Shown here in pieces: positions 16,955 through 24,623 of a stretch of DNA of 64,000 nucleotides; positions within the stretch are counted from its first letter, which is position 1, and each line of letters opens with the position of its first letter. Made by a program: the position numbers and the translations under genes. The stretch is from Mesorhizobium onobrychidis (lineage in GTDB: Bacteria > Pseudomonadota > Alphaproteobacteria > Rhizobiales > Rhizobiaceae), in the NCBI RefSeq assembly GCF_024707545.1, contig NZ_CP062229.1, positions 3,081,501 to 3,145,500 of the forward strand, written 5' to 3'. A model generated the notes under the pieces. It worked only from the letters and a program-made list of their open reading frames with translations, was not told the DNA's origin and did not search any database.

Positions 16955-18235
16955 TCACAATTCCTTTTCGGCCAGCTCGCGAAACGCGTCGGGGACCGAC
17001 CGCCACTGGCCGAGCGCGACCGAGGCATAGCCGACCGCCTCCCAGCCGAAACGGTCGCGGATCTTGTCGATGGCGCGGTCGGCCGTCCAGCGCGCCGCAC
17101 CCTTCCTGGTGCCGGGGCGGCGGCGGTCGTCGTCGAGGCCGAGCGGCAGTTCCAGCTGCAGGACCGATTGCTTCTCCAGATGCGAAACGGCGATCGCCAG
17201 CAGCGAGATGGTCTTTTCGTGCGGATGATCGACAAGCACCTTGCGCACCAGCGCCTCGGCGATCTCGGCCAGCATCGCGGTTGCCGAAATCGGCTGGTCG
17301 AGCGTGATCGAGCGCGTCACCGAGCGCAGATCGGCAAAGCGGACGCGAACCGTCACGGTGCGCCCCGGCCGGGATTTAGCCCGCAGCCTGGTGGCGACTC
17401 TGTCGGCCAGATGCAGCAGCGCCGGCACGAAGATCTTTGCCTCGGCCGGCTTCCTGCCGAGCGCCGATTGCGCGCCGGCCGATCGCGCCCGGCGCTGTGT
17501 CTCGAGCTTGCGCGGATCGCGGTTCCAGGCCAGTGCGTTGAGCTTTTCGCCCGCCGCCGGGCCGAGCAGCCGCTCCAGTGACGAGCCCGGCGTTTTCGCC
17601 AGCTCGCCGATGGTGTTGACGCCGATGCCGGCCAGCCGCTCCCTGGTGACCGGACCGACGCCCCACATCAGCTCGACCGGCAGATCGTGCAGGAACTCCA
17701 GCTCGTGGCGTGGATCGACGACCACAAGCCCGTCGGGCTTGGCCACCTGTGAGGCGATCTTGGCCAGGTGCTTGGTGCGCGCCACGCCGACCGAGATCGG
17801 CAGACCGAGCTCGGCCCGCACGCGACGGCGGATGGTTGTGGCGATCTCGGCCGGCGGACCGAACAGGTGGGTGCAGCCGGCGACGTCGGCAAAGGCCTCG
17901 TCGATGGAAATCCGCTCGACCACAGGCGTGAAATCGCCGAGCACTTGAATAGCCGCGTCGCCGAGCCGCTGGTAATCCTTGAAATGGCCGCCGACGAAAA
18001 TCAGCCCGGGGCAGAGTTCCCGGGCGCGCCGCCCCGGCATGCCGCCACGCACGCCAAAGGCCTTGGCCTCGTAGGACGCGGCCAGCACCACACCGCCGCC
18101 GACGGCGATCGGTTTGCCGCGCAGGGCGGGGTCGAGCAACTGTTCGACCGAGGCATAGAAGGCGTCCAGATCCGCGTGGAGAATGTTGGCTTCCATCCGG
18201 CCCGTTCGCCCGCGGCGGTTCGAACGCCGCCGCAT
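16955..18235 (-). CDS. dinB: DNA polymerase IV (Y-family, SOS-regulated)
   Basis: A translesion polymerase of about 426 residues. The catalytic domain starts HADLDAFYASVEQ (first metal aspartate) and has the second carboxylate pair in RISIDEAFADV. The SVGVARTKHLAKIASQVAKP segment, helix-hairpin-helix thumb (MWGVGPVTRERLAGIGV) and the little-finger domain (VTVRVRFADLRSVTRS) follow in order. It bypasses damaged template in the cytoplasm without proofreading. A LexA box with overlapping promoter lies 24 bases before the ATG at 18235, which excludes the longer frame starting at 18292 because the operator would be inside it. The ATG at 18196 (MEANILHADLDAF) is an alternative start; neither has a strong ribosome binding site. 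Confidence 0.9.
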   Translation of the reverse strand: MRRRSNRRGRTGRMEANILHADLDAFYASVEQLLDPALRGKPIAVGGGVVLAASYEAKAFGVRGGMPGRRARELCPGLIFVGGHFKDYQRLGDAAIQVLGDFTPVVERISIDEAFADVAGCTHLFGPPAEIATTIRRRVRAELGLPISVGVARTKHLAKIASQVAKPDGLVVVDPRHELEFLHDLPVELMWGVGPVTRERLAGIGVNTIGELAKTPGSSLERLLGPAAGEKLNALAWNRDPRKLETQRRARSAGAQSALGRKPAEAKIFVPALLHLADRVATRLRAKSRPGRTVTVRVRFADLRSVTRSITLDQPISATAMLAEIAEALVRKVLVDHPHEKTISLLAIAVSHLEKQSVLQLELPLGLDDDRRRPGTRKGAARWTADRAIDKIRDRFGWEAVGYASVALGQWRSVPDAFRELAEKEL

Positions 18236-18258
18236 TGTCTTGAGGGTGGTCTCACCTG

Positions 18259-18292
18259 GAACATAAAGAGAACATTGCGGATGGATTGTCAA
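18259..18292 (-). promoter_or_regulatory. LexA/SOS box and promoter of dinB
   Basis: On the minus strand, TTGACA (18292-18287) is followed after about 17-18 bases by a CTTTAT-like -10, and the -10 lies inside GTTCTCTTTATGTTC (18273-18259). This is an exact GTTC-N7-GTTC, the alphaproteobacterial LexA operator. Repression by covering the -10 element is the expected mode. Confidence 0.85.
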
Positions 18293-18321
18293 GGAGCTTG
18301 GAGGGTAATCGCTTCAGGTTT

Positions 18322-18501
18322 GCGCTGCCCCTCATCGCCCGCCGGGCACCTCTCCCCGTCTAGAGACGGGGAGAAGGGACACTTCGCCCAAGGATTTCGC
18401 CATCTCCAGCGTTGCAGAAAAGGGTGCCGACGCTAAGGCCAGCCCCTTCGCCCCGTCACTATACGGGGAGAAGGTGCCGGCAGGCGGATGAGGGGCAGCG
18501 C
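18322..18501. repeat. RIME-like palindromic element
   Basis: Bounded by GCGCTGCCCCTCATC (18322-18336) and its exact reverse complement (18487-18501). Inside are hairpins such as CTCCCCGTC-TAGA-GACGGGGAG (about 18352-18373) and CCCCGTCACTATACGGGG (about 18451-18468). Non-coding dispersed repeat between dinB and the next gene. Confidence 0.75.
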
Positions 18502-18606
18502 CAACGTACCTCTGGCCGCACTCGGTTCAAAATCTAACAGCTTCCGAGCGAGATTCTAAAGAAGAGGCATAGAAGACTGCGGGCATTTTCGCCAAATGGG
18601 GTTGCC

Positions 18607-19134
18607 TTGGTCAATAGTTCCGTCATCGCCAGCGTCGTGCTGACAGCGGTCATTGTAGTGGGGATCCCTGCAACGGCGGCAGCCGGTGCATCGCTGAAAC
18701 CGAAAGACGGGCAGGCCGGCACTTGGACAGTCGAAGGCGAGTGCAAGCGCCTTGTCGCCCGGAACGAGAAGCTCGTTTGCACTGGTGAGGTCACGCGGGC
18801 GAAATTCTCCGACGGGACAATTACTTTCAGGTTTTCCGACGGTGAGAACTGGCTGGTCTTTCGCACGAAGGAAGCGACGGCCCGGCTGCGGCAAGGCTAC
18901 AAAACCATTCTCGACATCGATGGTGTTGCCTTCGGCCCAGTCGGCAGCGAGCCTGAATTCATTACCAAGATAACTAACGCGGAATGCTCGTATGGGGCTC
19001 CGTATTTCGGTCAGGCCAAAATAGATTGCATGGCCATTGTCGATTTCCGGATGTGGGCTGCGACGGTCAAGACGGACGGGCGGCTGCCGGTGCCGGATAG
19101 CGAATATATTCCGCCAACGCGGTCCGCGCCGTAG
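18607..19134 (+). CDS. Hypothetical secreted protein
   Basis: A 175-residue protein starting with TTG at 18607. Residues 1-27 are a plausible Sec signal peptide (hydrophobic VIASVVLTAVIVVGIPATAAA, cleaved near AAAGA). The mature part has three cysteines and no transmembrane segment, so it should be periplasmic. I recognise no domain. The TTG start is inferred from the signal peptide; there is no in-frame ATG nearby. It lies alone between a RIME-like repeat and the convergent gene at 19167. Confidence 0.6.
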   Translation: MVNSSVIASVVLTAVIVVGIPATAAAGASLKPKDGQAGTWTVEGECKRLVARNEKLVCTGEVTRAKFSDGTITFRFSDGENWLVFRTKEATARLRQGYKTILDIDGVAFGPVGSEPEFITKITNAECSYGAPYFGQAKIDCMAIVDFRMWAATVKTDGRLPVPDSEYIPPTRSAP

Positions 19135-19166
19135 TTGCCGTTCGCGGGGTCTCGCCGACCTCCAGC

Positions 19167-19535
19167 TTACGCGGCCTGCCGTGGCCAGAGGCGGTGGCCG
19201 TAGCGGCGGAAGAAGCGCGCCAGGAGCCGCTGCTGCCTGGCGCGGGCGAGATCGGCGCCGCGCCTTTCCTGGCGCCAGCGCGGCATGTTGCGGAACAGCA
19301 CAATGAAGCGGGCGGCGTCCTCGAGCGCCTCCTCGGCCGACTGCGCCGGGCGGACCGCCGCCAGGAACAGCGCCTCGCCATGCTTCAGCCGGTCGACCAT
19401 CGCTTTGCGCTGGTCATGGCCCTGGCGGGCCTTGCCTATGCCGTCGTGGCGGATGGCGGCGAAGGCCGCCAGCATGGCCGGGCTGTCGCCAGTATAGCCG
19501 CAATCGCGGGCGAATTGAGCGGAGAGGGCGTCCAT
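19167..19535 (-). CDS. Hypothetical protein of the S24-repressor island
   Basis: A 122-residue, soluble, alanine- and arginine-rich protein of unknown function (start MDALSAQFARDCGYTGD). It begins 98 bases downstream of an operator-like site (19633-19651) that matches the one in front of the S24 repressor gene, so it is likely under the same control. The ATG at 19535 is preceded by a purine-rich stretch; an extension to 19670 would place the operator inside the gene and is rejected. The C-terminus is strongly basic (RRYGHRLWPRQAA), which could bind nucleic acid, but this is only suggestion. Confidence 0.55.
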   Translation of the reverse strand: MDALSAQFARDCGYTGDSPAMLAAFAAIRHDGIGKARQGHDQRKAMVDRLKHGEALFLAAVRPAQSAEEALEDAARFIVLFRNMPRWRQERRGADLARARQQRLLARFFRRYGHRLWPRQAA

Positions 19536-19632
19536 CCTCGTTTCCTTGGCTTGCGGCGGCCGCGACGGATGCCCGGCCTTGCCGCCTATCCGATCGTCCG
19601 CGGCGCTAACTATCCATCGGTATGTGATACAA

Positions 19633-19651
19633 GCATAACTCAAAAATATGC
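19633..19651. promoter_or_regulatory. Operator-like site matching the repressor's own
   Basis: GCATAACTCAAAAATATGC. Its first 14 bases (GCATAACTCAAAAA) are identical to the reverse complement of the site at 21061-21081, and both end in TATGC. It lies between the divergent genes at 19535 (minus) and 19751 (plus). Confidence 0.6.
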
Positions 19652-19750
19652 GCAAGTTAAACTTTTGCACGGGTTGGGCAGAACTGACTCGACTCTTCGG
19701 GAAAAACCCCTAATGATGTGAACAAAACAGGAACTGAGGCACTAGGGACG

Positions 19751-20053
19751 ATGGCATTGCCGGGCAAGGAAGCGACGATCGCCGAGGTCGTCTCGATCGC
19801 GGTCGAGTGCATCGATTGCGGCCGCAACAGATGGTGGAAGCCGGCTGAGCTCAAGCGCTTCGGGGTGACCGCGCAGACGCCGCTGGCGGCGCTTTCGGGG
19901 CGCCTTCGCTGCTCCGCCTGCCGCGCCGACGGGCTGCCGGGCGCGGCGATCTCGATCCAGGCGGCGTTCATCGACGAGCAGCAGCAGCGCCGCGCCGAGG
20001 CGCGGATGCTTAGCGAGCGCGAGATTCCCCTGGAGCGATCCAGGCGGGCTTGA
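19751..20053 (+). CDS. Hypothetical zinc-ribbon-like protein
   Basis: A 100-residue protein with two CxxC pairs spaced like a zinc ribbon: CIDCGRNRWW (about residues 22-31) and CSACRADG (about residues 58-65). Between them is a predicted helix pair. It therefore probably binds zinc and perhaps nucleic acid; no further function is recognisable. The ATG at 19751 follows AGGGA; an upstream GTG at 19718 is possible. It is divergent from the 19167-19535 gene and about 100 bases from the operator-like site, suggesting control by the S24 repressor encoded downstream on the other strand. Confidence 0.55.
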   Translation: MALPGKEATIAEVVSIAVECIDCGRNRWWKPAELKRFGVTAQTPLAALSGRLRCSACRADGLPGAAISIQAAFIDEQQQRRAEARMLSEREIPLERSRRA

Positions 20054-20055
20054 TG

Positions 20056-20308
20056 GGTGATCCCTTCTCCCCTTGCGGGAGAAGGTGGCCGAGCCCACGG
20101 GTCTTGCCTCCGGCAAGCCCGAGGACAGGCTCCGCTCGGTCGGATGAGGGGTGTTGGACGGATCGCCAACGCCTGCCTTTGCTGCGGGGAAGTGAAGTGA
20201 AGGCGGACGGATTGCCGATGCCCTCATTCCGTCCAGCACCCCTCATCCGGCTCGGCGCTGCGCGCCGATCCACCTTCTCCCACAAGGGGAGAAGGGCGCG
20301 CGCTCCGC
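20056..20308. repeat. Pair of facing RIME-like elements
   Basis: Two elements with CTTCTCCC...GGGAGAAG hairpins and CGGATGAGGGGTG / CACCCCTCATCCGG ends face each other (about 20058-20158 and 20225-20306). They lie between convergent genes and can fold into several stem-loops, which could end transcription in both directions. Confidence 0.7.
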
Positions 20309-20315
20309 CGCCGCC

Positions 20316-21011
20316 CTAGTACCCCAGCAGTTCCTTGAGCGGGATGACGCGCCAGACGTGCTTGATCGCATAGCGGTTGAAGGTCAGCGTCTTCGGCGGA
20401 TTGTACTGCTCGACGACCAGCTCGGCGGCGGTGCGCTTGACCAGTTTTTTGATGAAAGCCTTGCCGTTGCGCTCGTTTTCCTCGGGAAACATCTCGATCA
20501 CCACGTGGTCGCCGGGCACAGCATCGCGGCCGCCGCAATAGAGCATCTCGCCGGGCTCGTAGCGCGGCACCATCGAGTCGGAGAGCACATGCAGCGCGAA
20601 CACCTTGCGCAAATGGGCGATGCCGGGCGGGCGCTGGACATAGCCGGCGACCTCGCCGTTGAAGGTGAAGTCGCCGTCGTCGCCGCCGACCGCCGCACCC
20701 AGAAGCTCGATGTCCATCGGGCCGGCGGGCAGGGGGGCGGCGTCGGTGACGATCTCGGCGTCGGCGACATTGTCGGCGTCGTCGAGGAAGACGACCTCGC
20801 CCTTGCCGAGCGCCACCGGGTCGACGCGCAGGAAGGCGGCGGTCTTCAGCAGGTTCTCGGTTTTTGGCAGGTTGCGGCCGGTTTCCCAATTGCCGACGGC
20901 GGCGACGTCGGTGTCGTTGTGCTCGGCAATGTGGCGCATCACCAGGCCGCGCTGCTTGCGCGCCTTGCGGATCGCCGCCCCGACCTTGATCGACAATGAG
21001 GTTTTCGCCAT
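20316..21011 (-). CDS. HTH-XRE repressor with S24/LexA-type peptidase domain
   Basis: A 231-residue CI-like regulator. Residues about 8-65 form an XRE helix-turn-helix (GAAIRKARKQRGLVMRHIAE ... VGNWETGR). Residues about 120-228 form an S24 peptidase fold with the catalytic serine in VLSDSMVPRYEPGE and the lysine in KAFIKKLVKR. The linker around LLGAAVGGDDG could be the self-cleavage site. Such proteins repress phage-like or mobile genes and are inactivated after DNA damage through RecA. The divergent gene starts 82 bases away, and the space holds a palindromic operator-like site (21061-21081). The same site precedes 19167/19751, indicating a small regulon. The start at 21011 is preceded by a purine-rich stretch; longer frames are rejected. 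Confidence 0.8.
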   Translation of the reverse strand: MAKTSLSIKVGAAIRKARKQRGLVMRHIAEHNDTDVAAVGNWETGRNLPKTENLLKTAAFLRVDPVALGKGEVVFLDDADNVADAEIVTDAAPLPAGPMDIELLGAAVGGDDGDFTFNGEVAGYVQRPPGIAHLRKVFALHVLSDSMVPRYEPGEMLYCGGRDAVPGDHVVIEMFPEENERNGKAFIKKLVKRTAAELVVEQYNPPKTLTFNRYAIKHVWRVIPLKELLGY

Positions 21012-21060
21012 GGCGCCATCTGAAACATAAGAATCGGTTCCGTCCATGAAAGAATGGCTT

Positions 21061-21081
21061 GCATAAGTTTTTGAGTTATGC
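21061..21081. promoter_or_regulatory. Palindromic operator-like site between repressor and divergent gene
   Basis: GCATAAGTTTTTGAGTTATG C (21061-21081) has GCATAA/TTATGC arms. Directly downstream is TTATATA, a plausible -10 for the gene at 21094. It is the expected place for an autoregulatory site of the S24 repressor. Confidence 0.6.
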
Positions 21082-21093
21082 TTATATACGGCC

Positions 21094-21396
21094 ATGCACA
21101 AGCCACGTCGCTCCATCCCGTTTTCCCATCCGTCCCGGCTGTCCTCCTCCCCGGCCGGGACGAAGCCCGAGGCTAGCGCCTCGGCTCCGGTCACCCTGCC
21201 GTCACCGGCGGCGAGCGGAACGGCCGGAGCCGTTCCCCTCACGGCTCCGGCCACGAATTTCCGCGCGTGCAATGTGGGCCTTTCGTGCATCCGCACCGAG
21301 GACGGCACCGTCATCGTCTTCGACCGGCGCACGGGCAGGGCGGTTTCCGGCGCCACCCGCGAGGCGGCCGGGGCGAAGCTTGGCCGCCGGAGGTGA
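21094..21396 (+). CDS. Hypothetical protein, divergent to the S24 repressor
   Basis: A 100-residue protein without recognised domain. The first 55 residues are low-complexity (Pro, Ser, Ala), and the last 40 contain a compact RTEDGTVIVFDRRTGRAVSG segment that looks like a beta-hairpin. It starts 12 bases after the operator-like palindrome, with TTATATA as likely -10, so it is probably the first target of the repressor. The leader is almost absent and no ribosome binding site is visible, so translation may be leaderless or start differently. Confidence 0.45.
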   Translation: MHKPRRSIPFSHPSRLSSSPAGTKPEASASAPVTLPSPAASGTAGAVPLTAPATNFRACNVGLSCIRTEDGTVIVFDRRTGRAVSGATREAAGAKLGRRR

Positions 21397-21457
21397 TCTT
21401 TCTTCTCCCCGTGAACGGGAGAGGGACGAGCTTCGGCCTTTCAAACGGATCAACATC

Positions 21458-21844
21458 ATGCCTGCCGACACAAAATTGCAAAGCATCCCCCGCACGTCGG
21501 CCAGGCTGGCGCCACCGGTCTGGCTGCCGCAGCGCCAGTTCGTGCGCGAGATCCACGGACCCGACGGCGAGGCTCTCAAGGTGCCGGCGTCGCGCCCCGT
21601 TGTCGCCGTCGGGCGCCAGCCTGACGTCGCAGCCATGCGCTTCATCGACTGCCTGTTCGACCGCTGCCGCGCGCCGCTCGATCTGACGCTGGAGGAAGAT
21701 CCCGAAAACGACGCGCCGGGCAGCCGGCCGGCACTGGACATGCTGTGCTGCGGCCTGCGCACGCGGCCGCTGAAAAGCTACTGCGCCTATCACGCGGCAC
21801 GCTTCTGCGACCATCGCCGCACCGCTCTGGCCGACGCGGCGTGA
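21458..21844 (+). CDS. Hypothetical protein with GcrA-like C-terminal Cys/His region
   Basis: A 128-residue protein. The C-terminal half has DCLFDRCRAPLD, MLCCGLRTRPLKSYCAYHA and RFCDHRR: a run of cysteines and histidines spaced like the C-terminal region of GcrA-family cell-cycle regulators (CxxP...CG...YCxxHA). The N-terminal GcrA HTH is not present, so this is a stand-alone or truncated version. It would bind zinc; any role in transcription is inference. It lies 60 bases after the preceding small gene on the same strand. The ATG at 21458 is chosen as the start that gives the full compact protein; upstream frame is not family-like. Confidence 0.5.
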   Translation: MPADTKLQSIPRTSARLAPPVWLPQRQFVREIHGPDGEALKVPASRPVVAVGRQPDVAAMRFIDCLFDRCRAPLDLTLEEDPENDAPGSRPALDMLCCGLRTRPLKSYCAYHAARFCDHRRTALADAA

Positions 21845-21887
21845 GCGGCATCGGTCGAGATTCTTCTCGCAAGCACGGCGGCCTAGT

Positions 21888-22112
21888 TCCTCGCCCCCGC
21901 CGCGCGGGGGAGAGGTGGCTCGGCGAAGCCGAGACGGAGAGGGGGGCGCCCTACGCAAAGCCAAAGCCGGATGAGGAATTGCAAGGGCCAAACCGATGAA
22001 GACCTAAGCTCTTCAACGACGAAATCGCCAGCGTGCGGCGCGACTGCCCCTCTCCGTCTCGGCTTTGCCGAGCCACCTCTCCCCACTCCGTGGGGCGAGG
22101 AACCCAGATCCT
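21888..22112. repeat. Inverted pair of RIME-like arms
   Basis: GAGAGGTGGCTCGGCGAAGC CGAGACGGAGAGG (from about 21909) reappears as its near-exact reverse complement at about 22046-22081 (CCTCTCCGTCTCGGCTTTGC...). The arms enclose about 100 bases. The element lies between 21844 and the gene at 22144 and could form a large stem-loop in the transcript. Confidence 0.75.
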
Positions 22113-22143
22113 GCGAAGGCAGCAATCAAACGAGGAGCCACAG

Positions 22144-22740
22144 ATGAGCAAGAAGACCGCCCAAAAGGCCAAGCCGGCCAAACTATCCAAGGGCGAGGCC
22201 GAGCAGGTGCGCATCCGCAAGGAGGTCGGCCATGATTTCGCGCTGAAGGACGACGCCTTCGGCCGCAAGCGGCTGGCGACCGGCACGCTGGAGGCGAGGC
22301 GCATCTATGAGGTTTCCAATGACACCTCGACCGGCGGCATTGTGCGGGTGCGCAATGTCGACCCGCTGACCGGCATCACCTCGCTGTCGCGCCAGCAGCG
22401 CGAGGCGGGTATGCGCTACCGCGAGGATTTTCGCGTCTCGGCGCAGGACGGTGTCAAGCCGATAGCGCTGACCGAGCGCGTCGACGGCGGCCGCATCGGC
22501 GGCGGCGTTGCCGACCGCATCCTGTCCGCCGGCCGCGCCTATGCCGACGCCACCAGGGCGCTTTCGCATTGGGAGGTGTCGGGCGTGGTGCAAAAAGTCT
22601 GCTGCGCCGGCGAAACGGTAAAAAGCCTGGCCGAACAGACCGGCGAGCCGCGGGATGTGGTGTCTAAACTGCTCAAGATCGGGCTGGATTTGTTGGCGGT
22701 GCATTACGGGATGATGCTGATGCGGCGGCCGCGGGGGTAG
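22144..22740 (+). CDS. DUF6456-like protein
   Basis: A 198-residue protein. The C-terminal half (AGMRYREDFRVSAQDGVKP, then ADRILSAGRAYADATRALSH and VVQKVCCAGETVKSLAEQTG) resembles the DUF6456 domain common in Rhizobiales, with a helix-turn-helix-like end (SLAEQTGEPRDVVSKLLKIG). This suggests DNA binding, possibly linked to replication or phage-like functions, but the family is uncharacterised. The ATG at 22144 follows GAGGAG. The N-terminus is lysine-rich. It sits at the end of the S24 repressor island after a RIME-like pair. Confidence 0.6.
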   Translation: MSKKTAQKAKPAKLSKGEAEQVRIRKEVGHDFALKDDAFGRKRLATGTLEARRIYEVSNDTSTGGIVRVRNVDPLTGITSLSRQQREAGMRYREDFRVSAQDGVKPIALTERVDGGRIGGGVADRILSAGRAYADATRALSHWEVSGVVQKVCCAGETVKSLAEQTGEPRDVVSKLLKIGLDLLAVHYGMMLMRRPRG

Positions 22741-22819
22741 AGGGCAAACGGGGCGGGCGCTATGAACTTGTCATGCCGTCAGAGGCTGCCTACCTGACCA
22801 AGAGATGTGAGGGTTGGCA

Positions 22820-22990
22820 ATGCGTTTCATGGGCGTTGTTTTGGGGGCAATCTTAGCGATCGTCGGCATTGTTGCGGCAACGGCGGCTGTGTCCAGCGCC
22901 CATCCGATTTTTAATCTCTCGCTTGTCTTTGCGCTCTTGTTTGCCGCCGCAGTGCTATGGGCTCATCTAAAGCCCCAGAAGCGAATGTAG
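22820..22990 (+). CDS. Small two-helix membrane protein
   Basis: A 56-residue protein (start MRFMGVVLGAILAIVGIV). Residues about 4-24 and 31-50 are hydrophobic helices, joined by SSAHPIFN; the end KPQKRM is basic, so both ends are probably cytoplasmic. The ATG is preceded by GAGGGTT. Function is unknown. Its composition and clean frame argue for a real gene despite the size. Confidence 0.45.
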   Translation: MRFMGVVLGAILAIVGIVAATAAVSSAHPIFNLSLVFALLFAAAVLWAHLKPQKRM

Positions 22991-23108
22991 CTAAGCCGCA
23001 TCCTGATTTTCGGGGCGCGCAGCGAGCCTCGATCGGCCAGCGTCCTCCAATTGAAGGGCGCGGGCTTCTCGACGGCCTGTTACGGTGCGCCGTTGCTGGT
23101 AGATCGCA

Positions 23109-23370
23109 ATGCCAAAGCCACCGCTAGACCCTCATTTCGCAGACGTGGCGCCGACGTCTTCGGTGCTGACCGCGTATGACGAGCACTGCATGCTGACTTA
23201 CATGCGGCTGCTCGATGCTTCGGCGGACGGGGCCGATTGGCGTGAGGTCGCCCACACTGTTCTGCACATTGATCCGAACCAGGAGCCGGAACGGCATTCC
23301 GGGCTTGGGCGACGCACTGGCGCGCGCTCGCTGGATGACCGGGAATGAGGGTTGGCGCCGAGCGGCACGA
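23109..23370 (+). pseudogene. DUF2285-type N-terminal region, decayed
   Basis: The first 62 residues (PLDPHFADVAPTSSVLTAYD, then YMRLLDASADGADWREVAH and VLHIDPNQEPER) resemble the start of DUF2285-domain proteins found in rhizobial integrative elements. The expected continuation appears in another frame (DALARARWMTGNEGWRRAAR, ending about 23370), so at least one indel near 23293-23310 disrupts the gene. It is most likely a relic of an integrated conjugative element. Confidence 0.5.
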
Positions 23371-23458
23371 TGAGCGGCGTGGATGACGCCGGGCATTTTC
23401 CGTGGAACTGCCGTCCCGGTTTGCCCGTTTAGATAGGAATCCAACTGGGAAGCACCCG

Positions 23459-23560
23459 ATGAACTCTTGGCAAATCAACACTTTGGAGGCGTGCTGCCTT
23501 CTTGCCGTTCCGCTGTCGATGATCCTTACGGTTCTGGTAGCGGGTCTCATCCTTGGCTGA
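23459..23560 (+). CDS. Possible 33-residue membrane peptide
   Basis: ATG at 23459, preceded by TGGGAAG, encodes a short peptide with one hydrophobic stretch (CCLLAVPLSMILTVLVAGLI). It has no recognised relatives in my knowledge, and chance cannot be excluded. Confidence 0.25.
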   Translation: MNSWQINTLEACCLLAVPLSMILTVLVAGLILG

Positions 23561-23755
23561 ATCCCCCGCTGCACTGTCCAGTGAAGAAGGCTCTTCCCGG
23601 CCGGCATGGTGGCACGGGGGAATCGCGGGTTGCGCCTCTACCTTGGCATTTTGCGGATCAGGCGCCGTAGCGAGCGCTCACCGTATACTTATGGGGACTG
23701 TTAAGAGACAGGATTAAGGCGTATTAGCAAGTTACGGTTAACAAAGGGTTTTCAG

Positions 23756-23863
23756 GTGACGCTGCTTCAAATCTCCTCGATCGTGGCCGAACTCGCGGTC
23801 TCCTACGTCACGATTGCACTCACCTACCTGGCAGCTGTGTACGCGATTTGCTCCCGCTACTAG
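23756..23863 (+). CDS. Possible 35-residue membrane peptide
   Basis: A GTG-initiated frame encoding a peptide with a hydrophobic helix (VAELAVSYVTIALTYLAAVY). The upstream AAAGGG (about 23744) is a weak ribosome binding site. No family is recognised. Confidence 0.25.
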   Translation: MTLLQISSIVAELAVSYVTIALTYLAAVYAICSRY

Positions 23864-23927
23864 CCGCCGCGCGCCCAGCCGGCTTCCAGCACGCGAGGCC
23901 TGTCGCCCCGCAAGCGATCCACCAGCC

Positions 23928-24494
23928 TCAATCCTTCGCCCGCTCCACATAAGCGCCATCGGCCGTCATCACCACCACGCGGGTGCCGGCGCTGATATGC
24001 GGCGGCACCAACGTGCGCACGCCGTTGGACAGCGTTGCCGGCTTGTAGGACGAGGACGCCGTCTGGCCCTTGGTCACCGGCTCGGTCTCGACCACCTCGA
24101 AAGTGGTGCGCTGCGGCAGCACCAGCGAGATGGCGATGCCGTTGTACTGGGAAATCTGCACCGCCATGCCTTCCTTGAGATAGGGCGCCATCTCGCCGAC
24201 CACGCTTTCGGGCACCGCGACCTGGTCGTAGCTTTCCGGGTTCATGAAATGGAAGCCTTCTGCGTCGCGGTAGAGGAAGGTGTGCTCGCGCTCCTCGACA
24301 TAGGCGCGCTCGACCTGCTCTGTGGTGCGGTAGCGCTCCGAAACCTTCACCCCGTCGGAGATACGGCGCATGTCGAGCTGGGTCACCGGCGTGCCCTTGC
24401 CCGGATGGATGTTTTCGGCAAAGAGGATCACATAGAGCTTGCCGTCCTTTTCGACGACATTGCCTTTGCGTAGGGAACTGGCGATGACCTTCAC
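23928..24494 (-). CDS. efp: Elongation factor P
   Basis: A 188-residue EF-P with the three usual beta-barrel domains. The tip loop NIHPGKGTP presents Lys33, the residue modified by EpmA to let EF-P rescue ribosomes stalled at proline stretches. [19 protein letters not shown] and VERAKD at the end are family-typical. It binds between the P and E sites of the ribosome in the cytoplasm. The start is GTG at 24494 ([12 protein letters not shown]), matching the usual EF-P N-terminus; the larger open frame upstream is a shadow of epmA. The divergent neighbour is epmA, its modifying enzyme, 129 bases away, so the two share a promoter region. Confidence 0.95.
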   Translation of the reverse strand: MKVIASSLRKGNVVEKDGKLYVILFAENIHPGKGTPVTQLDMRRISDGVKVSERYRTTEQVERAYVEEREHTFLYRDAEGFHFMNPESYDQVAVPESVVGEMAPYLKEGMAVQISQYNGIAISLVLPQRTTFEVVETEPVTKGQTASSSYKPATLSNGVRTLVPPHISAGTRVVVMTADGAYVERAKD

Positions 24495-24623
24495 GGGCTT
24501 TATTCCTAAGAGCGTTGACTGGCCTGGGAGCGCCGACCGGCGCAAATCGGCTGCGGGAGCCGTTCGGTGCGGCCTAGCGCATCTTGGCGGCAATCGCCAG
24601 TCCTCCATGCAAATCCTGTCGTC

